Source of the DNA: Candidatus Levyibacteriota bacterium
Lineage (GTDB): Bacteria > Patescibacteriota > Microgenomatia > Levybacterales > UBA12049
Length of the DNA: 12,452 nucleotides
Assembly (NCBI GenBank): GCA_903872785.1
Contig: CAIQLZ010000105.1
Location: 1-12,452, forward strand
Reading direction: 5' to 3'
Made by a program: the position numbers and the translations under genes. Of this stretch, positions 1-7,133 are shown piece after piece (position 1 is the stretch's first letter; every line of letters begins with the position of its first letter). The notes below the pieces were generated by a model. It did no database searches. It was not told the DNA's origin and saw nothing but the letters and a program-made list of their open reading frames with translations.

Positions 1-66
1 ACATTAATAAGCTTATTCGGCATTGCAAATGCAAATATGGACTTTATTGACAATCTAATCCTCTAA
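1..66 (+). CDS. Possible C-terminal end of an unidentified protein (partial)
   Basis: Reading frame 1 is open from the first base to a TAA at 64-66. It gives 21 residues (beginning TLISLFGIANAN and ending FIDNLIL) that look like ordinary protein rather than random AT-rich translation. The rest of the gene would lie to the left of the window. A hairpin region begins about 20 bases downstream, which is where the end of a convergent transcription unit would be expected. I do not recognise the family. Because 66 bases can be open by chance, this is only a tentative call. Confidence 0.35.
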   Translation, partial: TLISLFGIANANMDFIDNLIL

Positions 67-79
67 TTTTATTAAATCA

Positions 80-140
80 AAAAACAATCCTGTAGTTTTT
101 AATAGTCCTGTGAAAAATTATTGCAATTTTTCTACAGGAT
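80..140 (-). terminator. Hairpin region, probable terminator of the fibre gene (possibly bidirectional)
   Basis: A perfect 9-base inverted repeat, ATCCTGTAG and its complement, lies at 132-140 and 87-95. Read on the minus strand it is followed directly by TGTTTTTTG, a U-rich tract as in intrinsic terminators. Inside it is a second, competing hairpin at 106-139: TCCTGT, one bulged A, then GAAAAATT, loop GCAAT, and the complementary arm, for a stem of about 14 pairs. It starts about 40 bases past the TAA of the large minus-strand gene and about 20 bases past the possible plus-strand gene end. It could therefore serve both, although the plus-strand U tract is poorer. Confidence 0.5.
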
Positions 141-177
141 GAAATATTTTTAGCAGGTGATTTTAATGACTGCCAGT

Positions 178-3100
178 TTAATTAATAATTAGCCAGTTAA
201 AATCAAGAGGATGGTTGGTAGGGGATTGAACTCCGACGGTAAAGGATTCATGGGGGATTTGGCGCATCAAAAATGGAGTTTCAGCGCTGGGTGTTCCAAC
301 GGGAGTTATATAGATTACAGATTTATCTGTTACAAATGAGTTTCTGATAGTGACTTCTGATTGATAAGGAGCGATACTAGTAGCTCCTGCAGATGAACTC
401 GCGATTACTTCTGTTGCAGAAACAGCCAAAACAGGCTGGATGAGGCTGAAATTCAATTTGGCAAACGTCCCTGAACCTGATGCCATCACATCTCCAACTT
501 GATTTATGGATAAAACACCTGATCCGCTGGCATCTTTCACGACCAAATCGGATGTCGGGAGAGGAGAAATAACGTTTACGGCCAATTTCCCTGCCACGGT
601 TAAATCTCCTTGAACTTTAATATTGCCATCGGTATTGACATAAACTAATCCGCCCATAATTGAAAGTCCTCCTTGCCTGAGGCTCTGGAGAGACAAATCT
701 GTCCCCAAAGTTTCTATGGAATTTTCTGAGATAAACATTGTTCCTCCGATTGAAAAATTTCCTGCGATTGAAAGATCAGCAAGACTGCTTGAACCGAAGA
801 CCATCAGTCCCTGATTAAATTGAGCTCTCTCCGCAGCAAAATCAGGTACATAGGTAAGCTGAGCAGAGTAGGTCGCGAGATCTGCATATTTACTACTATA
901 TATAGTAGCAGCTGCAATTGAAGAGACTTTTGCCTCTAAGCCTTGAATAGAATCGGCAATAATATTTTTAGCTCTTAAAGTTCCGTTGATGCTCGCATCG
1001 TTTGTTTCCAGAGAGTTACTATTGATAGTGCCGCTGAAAGAAGCATTGCCTTGATCATCAATTTTAGCAACTGCAGATCCGCTTGCATTTTCTACGATTA
1101 AAGATCCTGATGGTGTGCTTAATTTTACAATTAAAGATAGAGAAGACAAAGGCGAAATTATATTTGCTGAGAGTTGATTAGTGTTGATAATTGGAGAAAC
1201 AATATCGGATTTAATAATTCCGGAATCTCTAATAACATTGACGATATAATCTCTAAGATTTTGTCCGTTAACTATTATAGAATCAGAAGTAACAATTAAA
1301 GAATTTGTAATAATTTCAGATGTCTGGATGAACCCTGCTTTAATATTTGCTGAAATAATTTCGAGGAAGCCTCCGATATTAGTTAGATTTTCATTGCTGG
1401 AATTGGAAATAGAATAACCGTTTGACCCAGTACTTTTTATAATAAGATCTCCGTTTTGGGCAAGATAGGCTCCCGGATCATACCAAGAGACATTCATGAA
1501 GGCATAAATTTTAACAATAGTAATTATGTTTGATTTTTTGGGAATATCCTGTGGAAGGCTAGTTTTACTCCAGTATGTTTTACCTTCAGGATCATAGAAG
1601 CCAATAGCTTTTGATTCAGTTATTGTATCTAAATCTTCCAATGCTTTTCCGATAATCGGACCTGTTTTGGTTGCTTTCATTGCTACTCCTGGAATTGAAG
1701 AAGACGTCAAAAGGTCTCCTGCTTTGATTGGTCCATTTTCAAGGCTAATTTTTACAGGAATTCGTCCAATAAGCGCAACCGGAAAAAAATATTCACCTTT
1801 ATCGAAGTTATTGCCGAATGTTTCATAAGGATTGGCTGAAACGATTCCGATTATTCCTCCCTGATAACTCGAACTAGATTTGTTAACGTATGCTTTGCTG
1901 TTTGATCCAACATTTACTGCGCCAGGAGCAGCAATAACAAGATCTCCTGTTTCAATTGTTGAATCTTTTGATCCGTAGTATTCTGCAACATCAGCTCCGC
2001 TTGGTGAAGCTATCAGAGCAGTATCATTCCACATTAAAGTACCATTATTGTTATATAAAACCATTGAAGTTGAAGCTGAAGGACTACCGGATGCTATGCG
2101 TATTCCTCCGCCATTATTAATATCAAGAGCATTAATTGGTGTGGTTGTTCCAATACCTACATTTCCTCCATTTGCGATATATAAAGAAGGAGTTGAAGAT
2201 CCTGGAGATAGTCCTATTCCTCCGGTTGTGGATCCGCCTATGGTTAGTGGTTGAAAATTTGTTGTTTGTATATCTCCTGCAGAATTAAGAGTAATGTTTC
2301 CTGATATGGAGGCAGTTGGAATGCCTGAATTAATATTAATAAAAGCAAATTTGGCAGAAGTTGTTGAAGAGCCGCCAAGAAGAAAATCTGCGGTAGCATT
2401 GCCTAAGTATGTAGCTCCATTAGCTTGATTTAAGATATTGATATTAGAACAAGGAGTAAAAAAAGGAGCATTTCCCCCCATAAGACAATCAGAGTTTGAG
2501 CCAGATGATGTCTGAAAAATCTTTCCTGATCCATTTGCATATAAAATGCCGCCGTTTGATGATAAAAATGGAAAAATTAAATTGGATTTTATTGTAGTAT
2601 TTCCACCCGAAATACCTAAATTAATTGCTGTAGCTGCGCTTCCGATGTTCAGCGTAGTAACAGTTGAATTTAAAAGATTGAAAGCTGTGGCTGAACTTGT
2701 TAGATTATTGCCATTTATTCCAAGGTCTCCGGCAAAACTACCGGATCCATCGTTTTTCACAGTAAATTTGGCAATTTCATTAACATTGGCGTTAATAAGT
2801 GGACCTGTTGAGTTTTGATTGATATAAAAAGCCGCTTGTTCACTTGTAGTTGCTAGTATAGCTACGGAATCATCAAATTCTACCGACCCTAGCGCAGACA
2901 TAAGGTTGTTATTGCTTGTACTATTCTGTATGGGTTTCGTAAAGTCAATGAGTCCTGTTCCGTCAGGCGCGATTTCAACATTACTATTGCTTCCAGGAAC
3001 AGTAGTTAAGGACAAAACCTTTCCCGAAAGTATAAAATTTCCTCCAATTGTCTGAAAAGTGTGTTTTTTGGCATCTGCAATATTGAGATTGCCGGAAGAA

Positions 3101-4656
3101 TCTAAAGCTAAAATTACATTATCTGCTTTGGTAGAGTTGGTAATTGGCTCAAGTCCTTGCAGTGTCTCGCTATTACTGGCAAAAGCTACTGTTGGTAGTT
3201 CTTGGCGAGGTCGCAATTCAGAATCACTGCCAATTTTAATTCCTAAAAATAGCCTTGAATTTTGGTTAAAAACAGTGTCGGGAATAGTAATTTTATTTCC
3301 AAGGATTATCGAAAAAGTGCCTTCTGAATTAGGCTGAATAGTATTCTGTTCTTGCCAAAGGGCGGCTTCGGAAGGGGCACTTTCATTATCGTAAAGAGAG
3401 AATAAAACATTCGTCTCTTTGATTATCGGATTTCCTGATGAATCGGTTAGTTTTCCTTGGAAAGATAAGGTTCGAGGTAGGGTATTGACATTAGCTCCCA
3501 ATACATTTCCTTTATGATTGTTAATCGCGAAAAAACTATTGTATATTCCAAAGCCAATTACACAGCTTAAGATCGTAAGTATTGCAAAGTGAAGATAATG
3601 GGAAAATGAGTATGAATGATATGTTCTGTACCAATTTGGTCTAACGTAACGAATGTAATGCCAAATTTTTTTATGAGTTGGTAAGTAGTGAGTGGAAATA
3701 TTAAGGGGAGCATAAAATTCCCTTTTTATGTTAGATATCTTATCAGGTTCAATTATTCGAGTTGACTTTAAGATAATATTTTTTTTAAATATTTTTTTTC
3801 CAGTGGTTTTCCAGAGCAGATATTGTATTGCTTCGATCGTGTGGGCAAGCGGCAATATAAGTAGATTATCAAAAAGAAAATTAACCCCTATTAAGCTCTT
3901 CTGTATTAATCTTTTCGGTGGGAAAGAGGAATAAGAGGAAGAGGCTTTTTCATTTATGATGCGTTCGGGTTGAGGCATTGGAGTTTTTGCTTGTACTTGA
4001 TTACGCAGTGTATTGCCGGGTAAAGAATCAGTATGACGTGAGGAAATTAACCCCTGGTTTATAGCCCAACCTATATAGTTCCTTAAAGAGGAAAGTTTCC
4101 TATTGATGGTTGCAGGAGAAAATTTGGCTGATATTAATCTTTGCTTGTATTCTTCAACAACAGAAGCATTAATTTTGTTTAACAGATTCTTGTCCGCTAC
4201 ATTCCAGGTATATTTCAATAAAGCTACTTCTGTAAGCCAGATAAAAAAACTTTTTACGTCATTGATGTAGTTTTTTATAGTAAGATCAGTTTTTCTGTTA
4301 TCATAAAGAAAGCTTTTAAAGTTATTAATCATCCATGGGTCAGCTGCAATTTTTTCTTTGTAATTTGGAGTAGGGAATATATCAAAATTAACTATTTTTT
4401 GTGTTTTTAAAAAGTTAAAAAACTTACGCAAAGAAGACTTATGTCTTCTCATAGATTTTTCAGAAAGACCTCTTGTCTCTATATATTTTTCAAATGTTTG
4501 TATGCTTATTCTTAAGGGATCAAAAGGGGATTTGTATTCATTCTCAAACCAATTCATGAACTGTCCTATATCCGCTTTGTAATTTTTCACAGTTGACAAA
4601 GAAGGTTTTGTTCTTTGACTTAAGAGAAAACTGATAAATTGTTGCAAAAAGTTCAT
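178..4656 (-). CDS. Giant membrane-anchored fibre-like surface protein with N-terminal tandem recombinase core-binding domains
   Basis: The protein has 1,492 residues and an ATG start at 4654-4656. Residues about 1-95 and 107-205 each resemble the SAM-like core-binding domain of XerC/XerD-type tyrosine recombinases; the second ends NRKLSSLRNYIGWAINQGLI. No catalytic domain follows. After a basic linker comes one membrane helix (about 355-376), then a module starting LPRTLSFQGKLTDSSGNP (about 394-505) of a type common on CPR surface proteins. Next are tail-fibre-like repeats (LNIGSAATAINLG near 666, GNVGIGTTTP near 835) and a domain starting ADVAEYY (888) that runs to about 1010 and resembles CPR modules related to phage-appendage auto-processing domains. 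Repeated beta modules and a C terminus ending FNWLIIN complete it. The inferred topology is DNA-binding-like part inside and fibre outside. The role is unknown: adhesion, attachment or a structural surface filament are possible. It appears monocistronic. The reading frame is certain, domain limits are approximate, and the function is not established. Confidence 0.93.
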   Translation of the reverse strand: MNFLQQFISFLLSQRTKPSLSTVKNYKADIGQFMNWFENEYKSPFDPLRISIQTFEKYIETRGLSEKSMRRHKSSLRKFFNFLKTQKIVNFDIFPTPNYKEKIAADPWMINNFKSFLYDNRKTDLTIKNYINDVKSFFIWLTEVALLKYTWNVADKNLLNKINASVVEEYKQRLISAKFSPATINRKLSSLRNYIGWAINQGLISSRHTDSLPGNTLRNQVQAKTPMPQPERIINEKASSSYSSFPPKRLIQKSLIGVNFLFDNLLILPLAHTIEAIQYLLWKTTGKKIFKKNIILKSTRIIEPDKISNIKREFYAPLNISTHYLPTHKKIWHYIRYVRPNWYRTYHSYSFSHYLHFAILTILSCVIGFGIYNSFFAINNHKGNVLGANVNTLPRTLSFQGKLTDSSGNPIIKETNVLFSLYDNESAPSEAALWQEQNTIQPNSEGTFSIILGNKITIPDTVFNQNSRLFLGIKIGSDSELRPRQELPTVAFASNSETLQGLEPITNSTKADNVILALDSSGNLNIADAKKHTFQTIGGNFILSGKVLSLTTVPGSNSNVEIAPDGTGLIDFTKPIQNSTSNNNLMSALGSVEFDDSVAILATTSEQAAFYINQNSTGPLINANVNEIAKFTVKNDGSGSFAGDLGINGNNLTSSATAFNLLNSTVTTLNIGSAATAINLGISGGNTTIKSNLIFPFLSSNGGILYANGSGKIFQTSSGSNSDCLMGGNAPFFTPCSNINILNQANGATYLGNATADFLLGGSSTTSAKFAFININSGIPTASISGNITLNSAGDIQTTNFQPLTIGGSTTGGIGLSPGSSTPSLYIANGGNVGIGTTTPINALDINNGGGIRIASGSPSASTSMVLYNNNGTLMWNDTALIASPSGADVAEYYGSKDSTIETGDLVIAAPGAVNVGSNSKAYVNKSSSSYQGGIIGIVSANPYETFGNNFDKGEYFFPVALIGRIPVKISLENGPIKAGDLLTSSSIPGVAMKATKTGPIIGKALEDLDTITESKAIGFYDPEGKTYWSKTSLPQDIPKKSNIITIVKIYAFMNVSWYDPGAYLAQNGDLIIKSTGSNGYSISNSSNENLTNIGGFLEIISANIKAGFIQTSEIITNSLIVTSDSIIVNGQNLRDYIVNVIRDSGIIKSDIVSPIINTNQLSANIISPLSSLSLIVKLSTPSGSLIVENASGSAVAKIDDQGNASFSGTINSNSLETNDASINGTLRAKNIIADSIQGLEAKVSSIAAATIYSSKYADLATYSAQLTYVPDFAAERAQFNQGLMVFGSSSLADLSIAGNFSIGGTMFISENSIETLGTDLSLQSLRQGGLSIMGGLVYVNTDGNIKVQGDLTVAGKLAVNVISPLPTSDLVVKDASGSGVLSINQVGDVMASGSGTFAKLNFSLIQPVLAVSATEVIASSSAGATSIAPYQSEVTIRNSFVTDKSVIYITPVGTPSAETPFLMRQIPHESFTVGVQSPTNHPLDFNWLIIN
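474..1170 (-). repeat. Two copies of a beta module within the fibre gene
   Basis: Two segments of the encoded protein, near residues 1162-1210 and 1358-1395, share the pattern N(I/V)ISPL, then L(I/V)V, ASGS, and a following I-x-x-x-G-x-x-x-x-SG. The clearest shared strings are ISPL and ASGS, the second followed a few residues later by a small hydrophobic strand. The copies are about 200 residues apart and have diverged, so this is a protein-level repeat typical of fibre shafts rather than a recent DNA duplication. Confidence 0.6.
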
Positions 4657-4667
4657 TTAGCTACGAA

Positions 4668-4705
4668 ATTATACAGATTATATGAATTATCAACTACAAT
4701 TTAAA
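4668..4705 (-). promoter_or_regulatory. Candidate promoter of the fibre gene
   Basis: On the minus strand a perfect TATAAT lies at 4677-4682, with TTTAAA at 4700-4705 and a 17-base spacer. A second TATAAT lies at 4668-4673. Start sites from these boxes would leave leaders of under about 15 bases before the ATG at 4656. No convincing Shine-Dalgarno sequence is present, which fits a short-leader or leaderless message. In DNA this AT-rich such boxes also occur by chance. Confidence 0.35.
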
Positions 4706-5290
4706 ATAAACGCATACAATTAGAATAGGTTCTTGTGGGGAACTTGTCAATAGGCTAAATTGATAAATTCTTGATGTAGAATGATGTTATGTGATATGTC
4801 TACTTGTTTTAAAGATTGTTGTGAAAACTCAGTGAAAACGGTTTTTCTTAAAATGAAGTAATTATTTTAGAAAAATATACGTAAATTGTGCCTATCATCC
4901 TGGGGCATGAGTAGATCATAATATGTCAATGGTGATAAATGTATTCTTCCTTTTTGGGTCATTTTTACATAAATTTCTTGTCATTTTTTAGCCTAGGAAA
5001 GAATATAATTAGCAGAGCTAAGCATAAAGTGATAGAAAAAGTAAAGTTTTATTTTAGGTTATGGGGATGAGCTAGTTTAATTAATATGTCCGTATTTTCA
5101 GCTATAAAAGTTAGATTTTAGGCGGGTAAACGTTATTGACCGAAATGATTAATTATTTCATGCTATTGTACTTGAAAGTCAAGAAAAGTTATCAATTTCT
5201 GTTTCTTTAACTTAGAATAGTTAAAATGTGTATCTACAGGGCTAAATTGCTTTGCAAGTAAAGCTTGAGATGGACACTTTGAGTGCGTGG

Positions 5291-5313
5291 TTATATCTAT
5301 AATTATATCTATA
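5291..5313. repeat. Two-copy AT-rich direct repeat
   Basis: The 11-base string TTATATCTATA occurs at 5291-5301 and again at 5303-5313, a period of 12 bases. It lies about 10 bases beyond the stop of the upstream minus-strand gene. It is probably a small slippage duplication; no function can be assigned. Confidence 0.8.
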
Positions 5314-5321
5314 TTCGATTT

Positions 5322-6311
5322 TTATTCATATAACTTAAGCCTATTTATAACAGCAATTGCAGTAATTATAATAATTACAATTATGATTAGGGTTTGGATT
5401 GGGAAAGCAAAAAAGTGAATGGTTCTTGTAAAAATAGGACCCTCATCAGACATGGAAATATTTAGAGTTGCAGTATATAATCCTAAAAGAAAATTTTCTT
5501 TCCATAAGGCTATTGGATGTTTAAAATCATAGGGATTTTTTGTTTTTCCACCCAAATTGTTTTTTAATTTTAGTTCCTGCATGTAAGTGTCATTCGGAAT
5601 CGCCCGGATGGAGTCTGATAAGATATTTACGTTTGTTAAGCTAAGCTTGCCAATGAATTGGCCAAACATGTTTTTTATCGTGATTTCGCCCTTTGGCTCT
5701 ATAAAATGAGCGTCTGCATTTTTAACTCTGATCGTAAAAGGAATCGGGCCTTTTTCAAAAAAGATATTAGATGAGAATTCCTCTAAAGTAGTTTTGGGCG
5801 TTTCCTTTGGCCCAACAGATAGTAAAATATTAGCTGCAATCCCAATATTATTCATAGAAGAATTGAATTTAGCCAAGGAAGAATCTGTTGAGGTAAATAT
5901 AATTGAAAAATAGTAGTCTGATATGATTGTATCTTGTGATATATTTATGCTCAGGTTCAATTTTTTTTGTTGTTTTGGATTAATAGTTACGCTTTCAATA
6001 GGTACCCCAGCATCCAAAATCTGAGTGCTTCCGAAAACCCCTAGCATCTTTCTGGTATATTCGAGCTCTCCGTTTTCTCCTTTAGCCTTAAAGGGCTTAA
6101 GCTGGATTTGAAGCGAAACTTGAGCATCTCCTTTATTTTGAATATTTAATGGAACAGTTATGATTGCTGGAGGAATAGCTTTAATTGTAGCTATGGGCGG
6201 ATCAATAGCTAAATTCAAAGGTATTGCATTCGTTGTTTGAGCAATAGATAGATACCCCAATAAGCAAATGGTCAAATATAAAATTTTCAATTTTAAATTA
6301 TTAATTTTCAT
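5322..6311 (-). CDS. Secreted, C-terminally membrane-anchored beta-sandwich protein (DUF916/WxL-interacting-like)
   Basis: The protein has 329 residues. It starts with a signal peptide (hydrophobic core about 10-24, probable cleavage after TTNA at 29). A beta-rich ectodomain of about 270 residues follows, whose first half (about 30-165) reads like an Ig-like fold: IPPAIITVPLNIQNKGDAQV is typical of a domain that pads strands with a conserved N-x-G turn. A membrane helix at about 305-323 (IIIVIIIITAIAVI) precedes a short basic tail, RLKLYE. Signal peptide, Ig-like domains, terminal helix and basic tail is the layout of Gram-positive DUF916 / WxL-interacting proteins, but I claim only architectural similarity. 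Its ATG overlaps the TAA of the upstream gene in TAATG, so the two are translationally coupled and probably act together at the cell surface. The reading frame is certain; the role is inferred. Confidence 0.88.
   Translation of the reverse strand: MKINNLKLKILYLTICLLGYLSIAQTTNAIPLNLAIDPPIATIKAIPPAIITVPLNIQNKGDAQVSLQIQLKPFKAKGENGELEYTRKMLGVFGSTQILDAGVPIESVTINPKQQKKLNLSINISQDTIISDYYFSIIFTSTDSSLAKFNSSMNNIGIAANILLSVGPKETPKTTLEEFSSNIFFEKGPIPFTIRVKNADAHFIEPKGEITIKNMFGQFIGKLSLTNVNILSDSIRAIPNDTYMQELKLKNNLGGKTKNPYDFKHPIALWKENFLLGLYTATLNISMSDEGPIFTRTIHFFAFPIQTLIIIVIIIITAIAVINRLKLYE
6242..6269 (-). repeat. Signal-peptide segment shared with the neighbouring gene (copy 1)
   Basis: These 28 bases encode ICLLGYLSI within the signal peptide of the membrane-anchored protein. 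They match 6991-7018, in the signal peptide of the upstream gene, at 22 of 28 positions by hand alignment. The mature proteins are otherwise unlike each other. This may be a duplicated or homogenised leader, or convergence on a favoured hydrophobic sequence. Confidence 0.5.
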
Positions 6312-7057
6312 TAGAAATTAGGAACGCCGATATATGTAGTAATATTGTTATACGTACCCTGAGCTTGAGTTCCTGGAATGTTTATTTTATAAGATATGCG
6401 AGTTGTTTTGTCTTTTGAGCCAACTCCAGCCATGATTGATTGGGGATCGTCATTATTGGCAATATTGGGAAAGTGTTTGTAGAAATTAGTTTTGGCAAAT
6501 GAATCGTTGCAATCAACTCCGGTTATATTGTCACAACGATATCCAAAACCATAAGTAAGGGTATTGGTCCATTCAGATGCATTTTCAGTTGAACATTCGC
6601 CGTTGTCGCAAGTTGTGTCGGGAATAAATGCTCTTTTTGCTGATGAAGATGCCGTAAGTGATTCATTTTCAAAGACTATTACAGAATATCCATAAACAGC
6701 TTCGCTATTTGTGTTTAAATCTACTGTACGAATAATGGGATTGGTTGGACTGAGAATTCCAAAATCAATAATGTTAGAGGTAAGCAAAATAGAAAAGGGA
6801 TGGGAAGCTACGGAGTTTTTAATTCCCATTCTAACTTTAAAACTTGTTTCCTCTGGAATGCTTGGATTAAGATTATCAGCCGTGGGTTTATTATCGACAT
6901 TAATGTCAGCAGTCGGATTAAGTTCCTGCATTTTTATAATGTAATTGTTGTTAGACATGGTTTGTGCGTAAGCAGAAGGCAAAAATAATCCAATAAACAA
7001 ATATCCTAATAAGCCAATAGCCCAGTATCCAATTCTAAGTCTTAAATCAATAATCAT
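6311..7057 (-). CDS. Secreted cysteine-containing beta protein (WxL-like surface protein)
   Basis: The protein has 248 residues and an ATG start at 7055-7057. Its signal peptide (hydrophobic core about 12-26) has a probable cleavage after SAYA at 31. No membrane helix or sorting signal follows, so it should be released or held by a partner. Residues about 85-130 carry a strand pattern around NIIDFGILSPTNPIIR. Four cysteines (150, 155, 175, 183) lie in a loop region and could form two disulphides. The end, QGTYNNITTYIGVPNF, resembles the closing strands of WxL-type and related beta-sandwich domains, though the WxL motif itself is absent. I have seen similar reading patterns described only as hypothetical secreted proteins of CPR genomes. 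It is the first gene of a two-gene unit with the anchored beta-sandwich protein, which is a plausible surface partner. The function is unproven. Confidence 0.87.
   Translation of the reverse strand: MIIDLRLRIGYWAIGLLGYLFIGLFLPSAYAQTMSNNNYIIKMQELNPTADINVDNKPTADNLNPSIPEETSFKVRMGIKNSVASHPFSILLTSNIIDFGILSPTNPIIRTVDLNTNSEAVYGYSVIVFENESLTASSSAKRAFIPDTTCDNGECSTENASEWTNTLTYGFGYRCDNITGVDCNDSFAKTNFYKHFPNIANNDDPQSIMAGVGSKDKTTRISYKINIPGTQAQGTYNNITTYIGVPNF
6991..7018 (-). repeat. Signal-peptide segment shared with the neighbouring gene (copy 2)
   Basis: This encodes IGLLGYLFI in the signal peptide of the secreted beta protein. It is 22/28 identical to 6242-6269 in the downstream gene. Confidence 0.5.
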
Positions 7058-7063
7058 AACTCA

Positions 7064-7092
7064 ATCGTAGATAATCACGTTTTAAAATGCAA
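7064..7092 (-). promoter_or_regulatory. Candidate promoter of the secreted-protein pair
   Basis: On the minus strand TTGCAT (7087-7092) and TACGAT (7064-7069) are spaced by 17 bases. Each is an imperfect match to the consensus. The -10 box ends only six bases before the ATG, so transcription would start at or next to the start codon. This is a weak call, made mainly because a promoter must lie in this 76-base divergent gap. Confidence 0.22.
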
Positions 7093-7111
7093 GCTGAAGA
7101 TGTGATATACT
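7082..7111 (+). promoter_or_regulatory. Candidate leuS promoter
   Basis: TATACT at 7106-7111 is one mismatch from the consensus -10. TTAAAA at 7082-7087 lies 18 bases upstream as a weak -35. The predicted leader before the ATG at 7134 is about 16 bases. That is too short for a T-box or attenuator, and no Shine-Dalgarno sequence is visible in it. Confidence 0.35.
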
Positions 7112-7133
7112 TAATCCAAATTCAAAAAATCAA

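Larger units (their letters stand above)
4657..5321. other. 665-base stretch with no recognisable gene
   Basis: This lies between the start of the fibre gene and the stop of the membrane-anchored beta-sandwich gene, both on the minus strand. All frames I read are interrupted by frequent stops, and nothing resembles a tRNA, rRNA or known small-RNA core. It holds the fibre-gene promoter candidate at its left end, an isolated TATAAT at 5004-5009 on the plus strand (with a TTGTCA 20 bases before it, longer than the usual spacing), and an AT-rich direct repeat at 5291-5313. No strong terminator was seen for the gene ending at 5322. It could be an untranslated leader or regulatory region, an unrecognised small RNA, or the remains of a lost gene. 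Confidence 0.6.

Noticed and set aside
6..17. A 12-base perfect palindrome AATAAGCTTATT
   Set aside because: It lies inside the possible coding end at 1-66, is short and AT-rich, and has no second copy; chance is a sufficient explanation.
213..241. A stretch resembling the 3' half of a tRNA (GGGGATTGAACTCC)
   Set aside because: No acceptor or anticodon arms can be formed around it, and the opposite strand encodes the conserved C terminus of the fibre protein.
3728..3934. Plus-strand open frame opposite the fibre gene, and similar short ones at 2048-2254, 2546-2818 and 3059-3337
   Set aside because: They lie wholly antisense to a well-supported coding region, have no recognisable domain or ribosome site, and their composition follows from the opposite strand.
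3960..4656. An integron or phage integrase gene marking a mobile element
   Set aside because: Only core-binding domains are present, the catalytic Arg/His/Tyr domain is absent, the frame runs on into a membrane and surface protein, and no attachment repeats flank it.
7058..7133. T-box or leucine attenuator upstream of leuS
   Set aside because: The whole divergent gap is 76 bases, too short for a T-box, and no leucine-rich leader peptide or terminator hairpin is visible.
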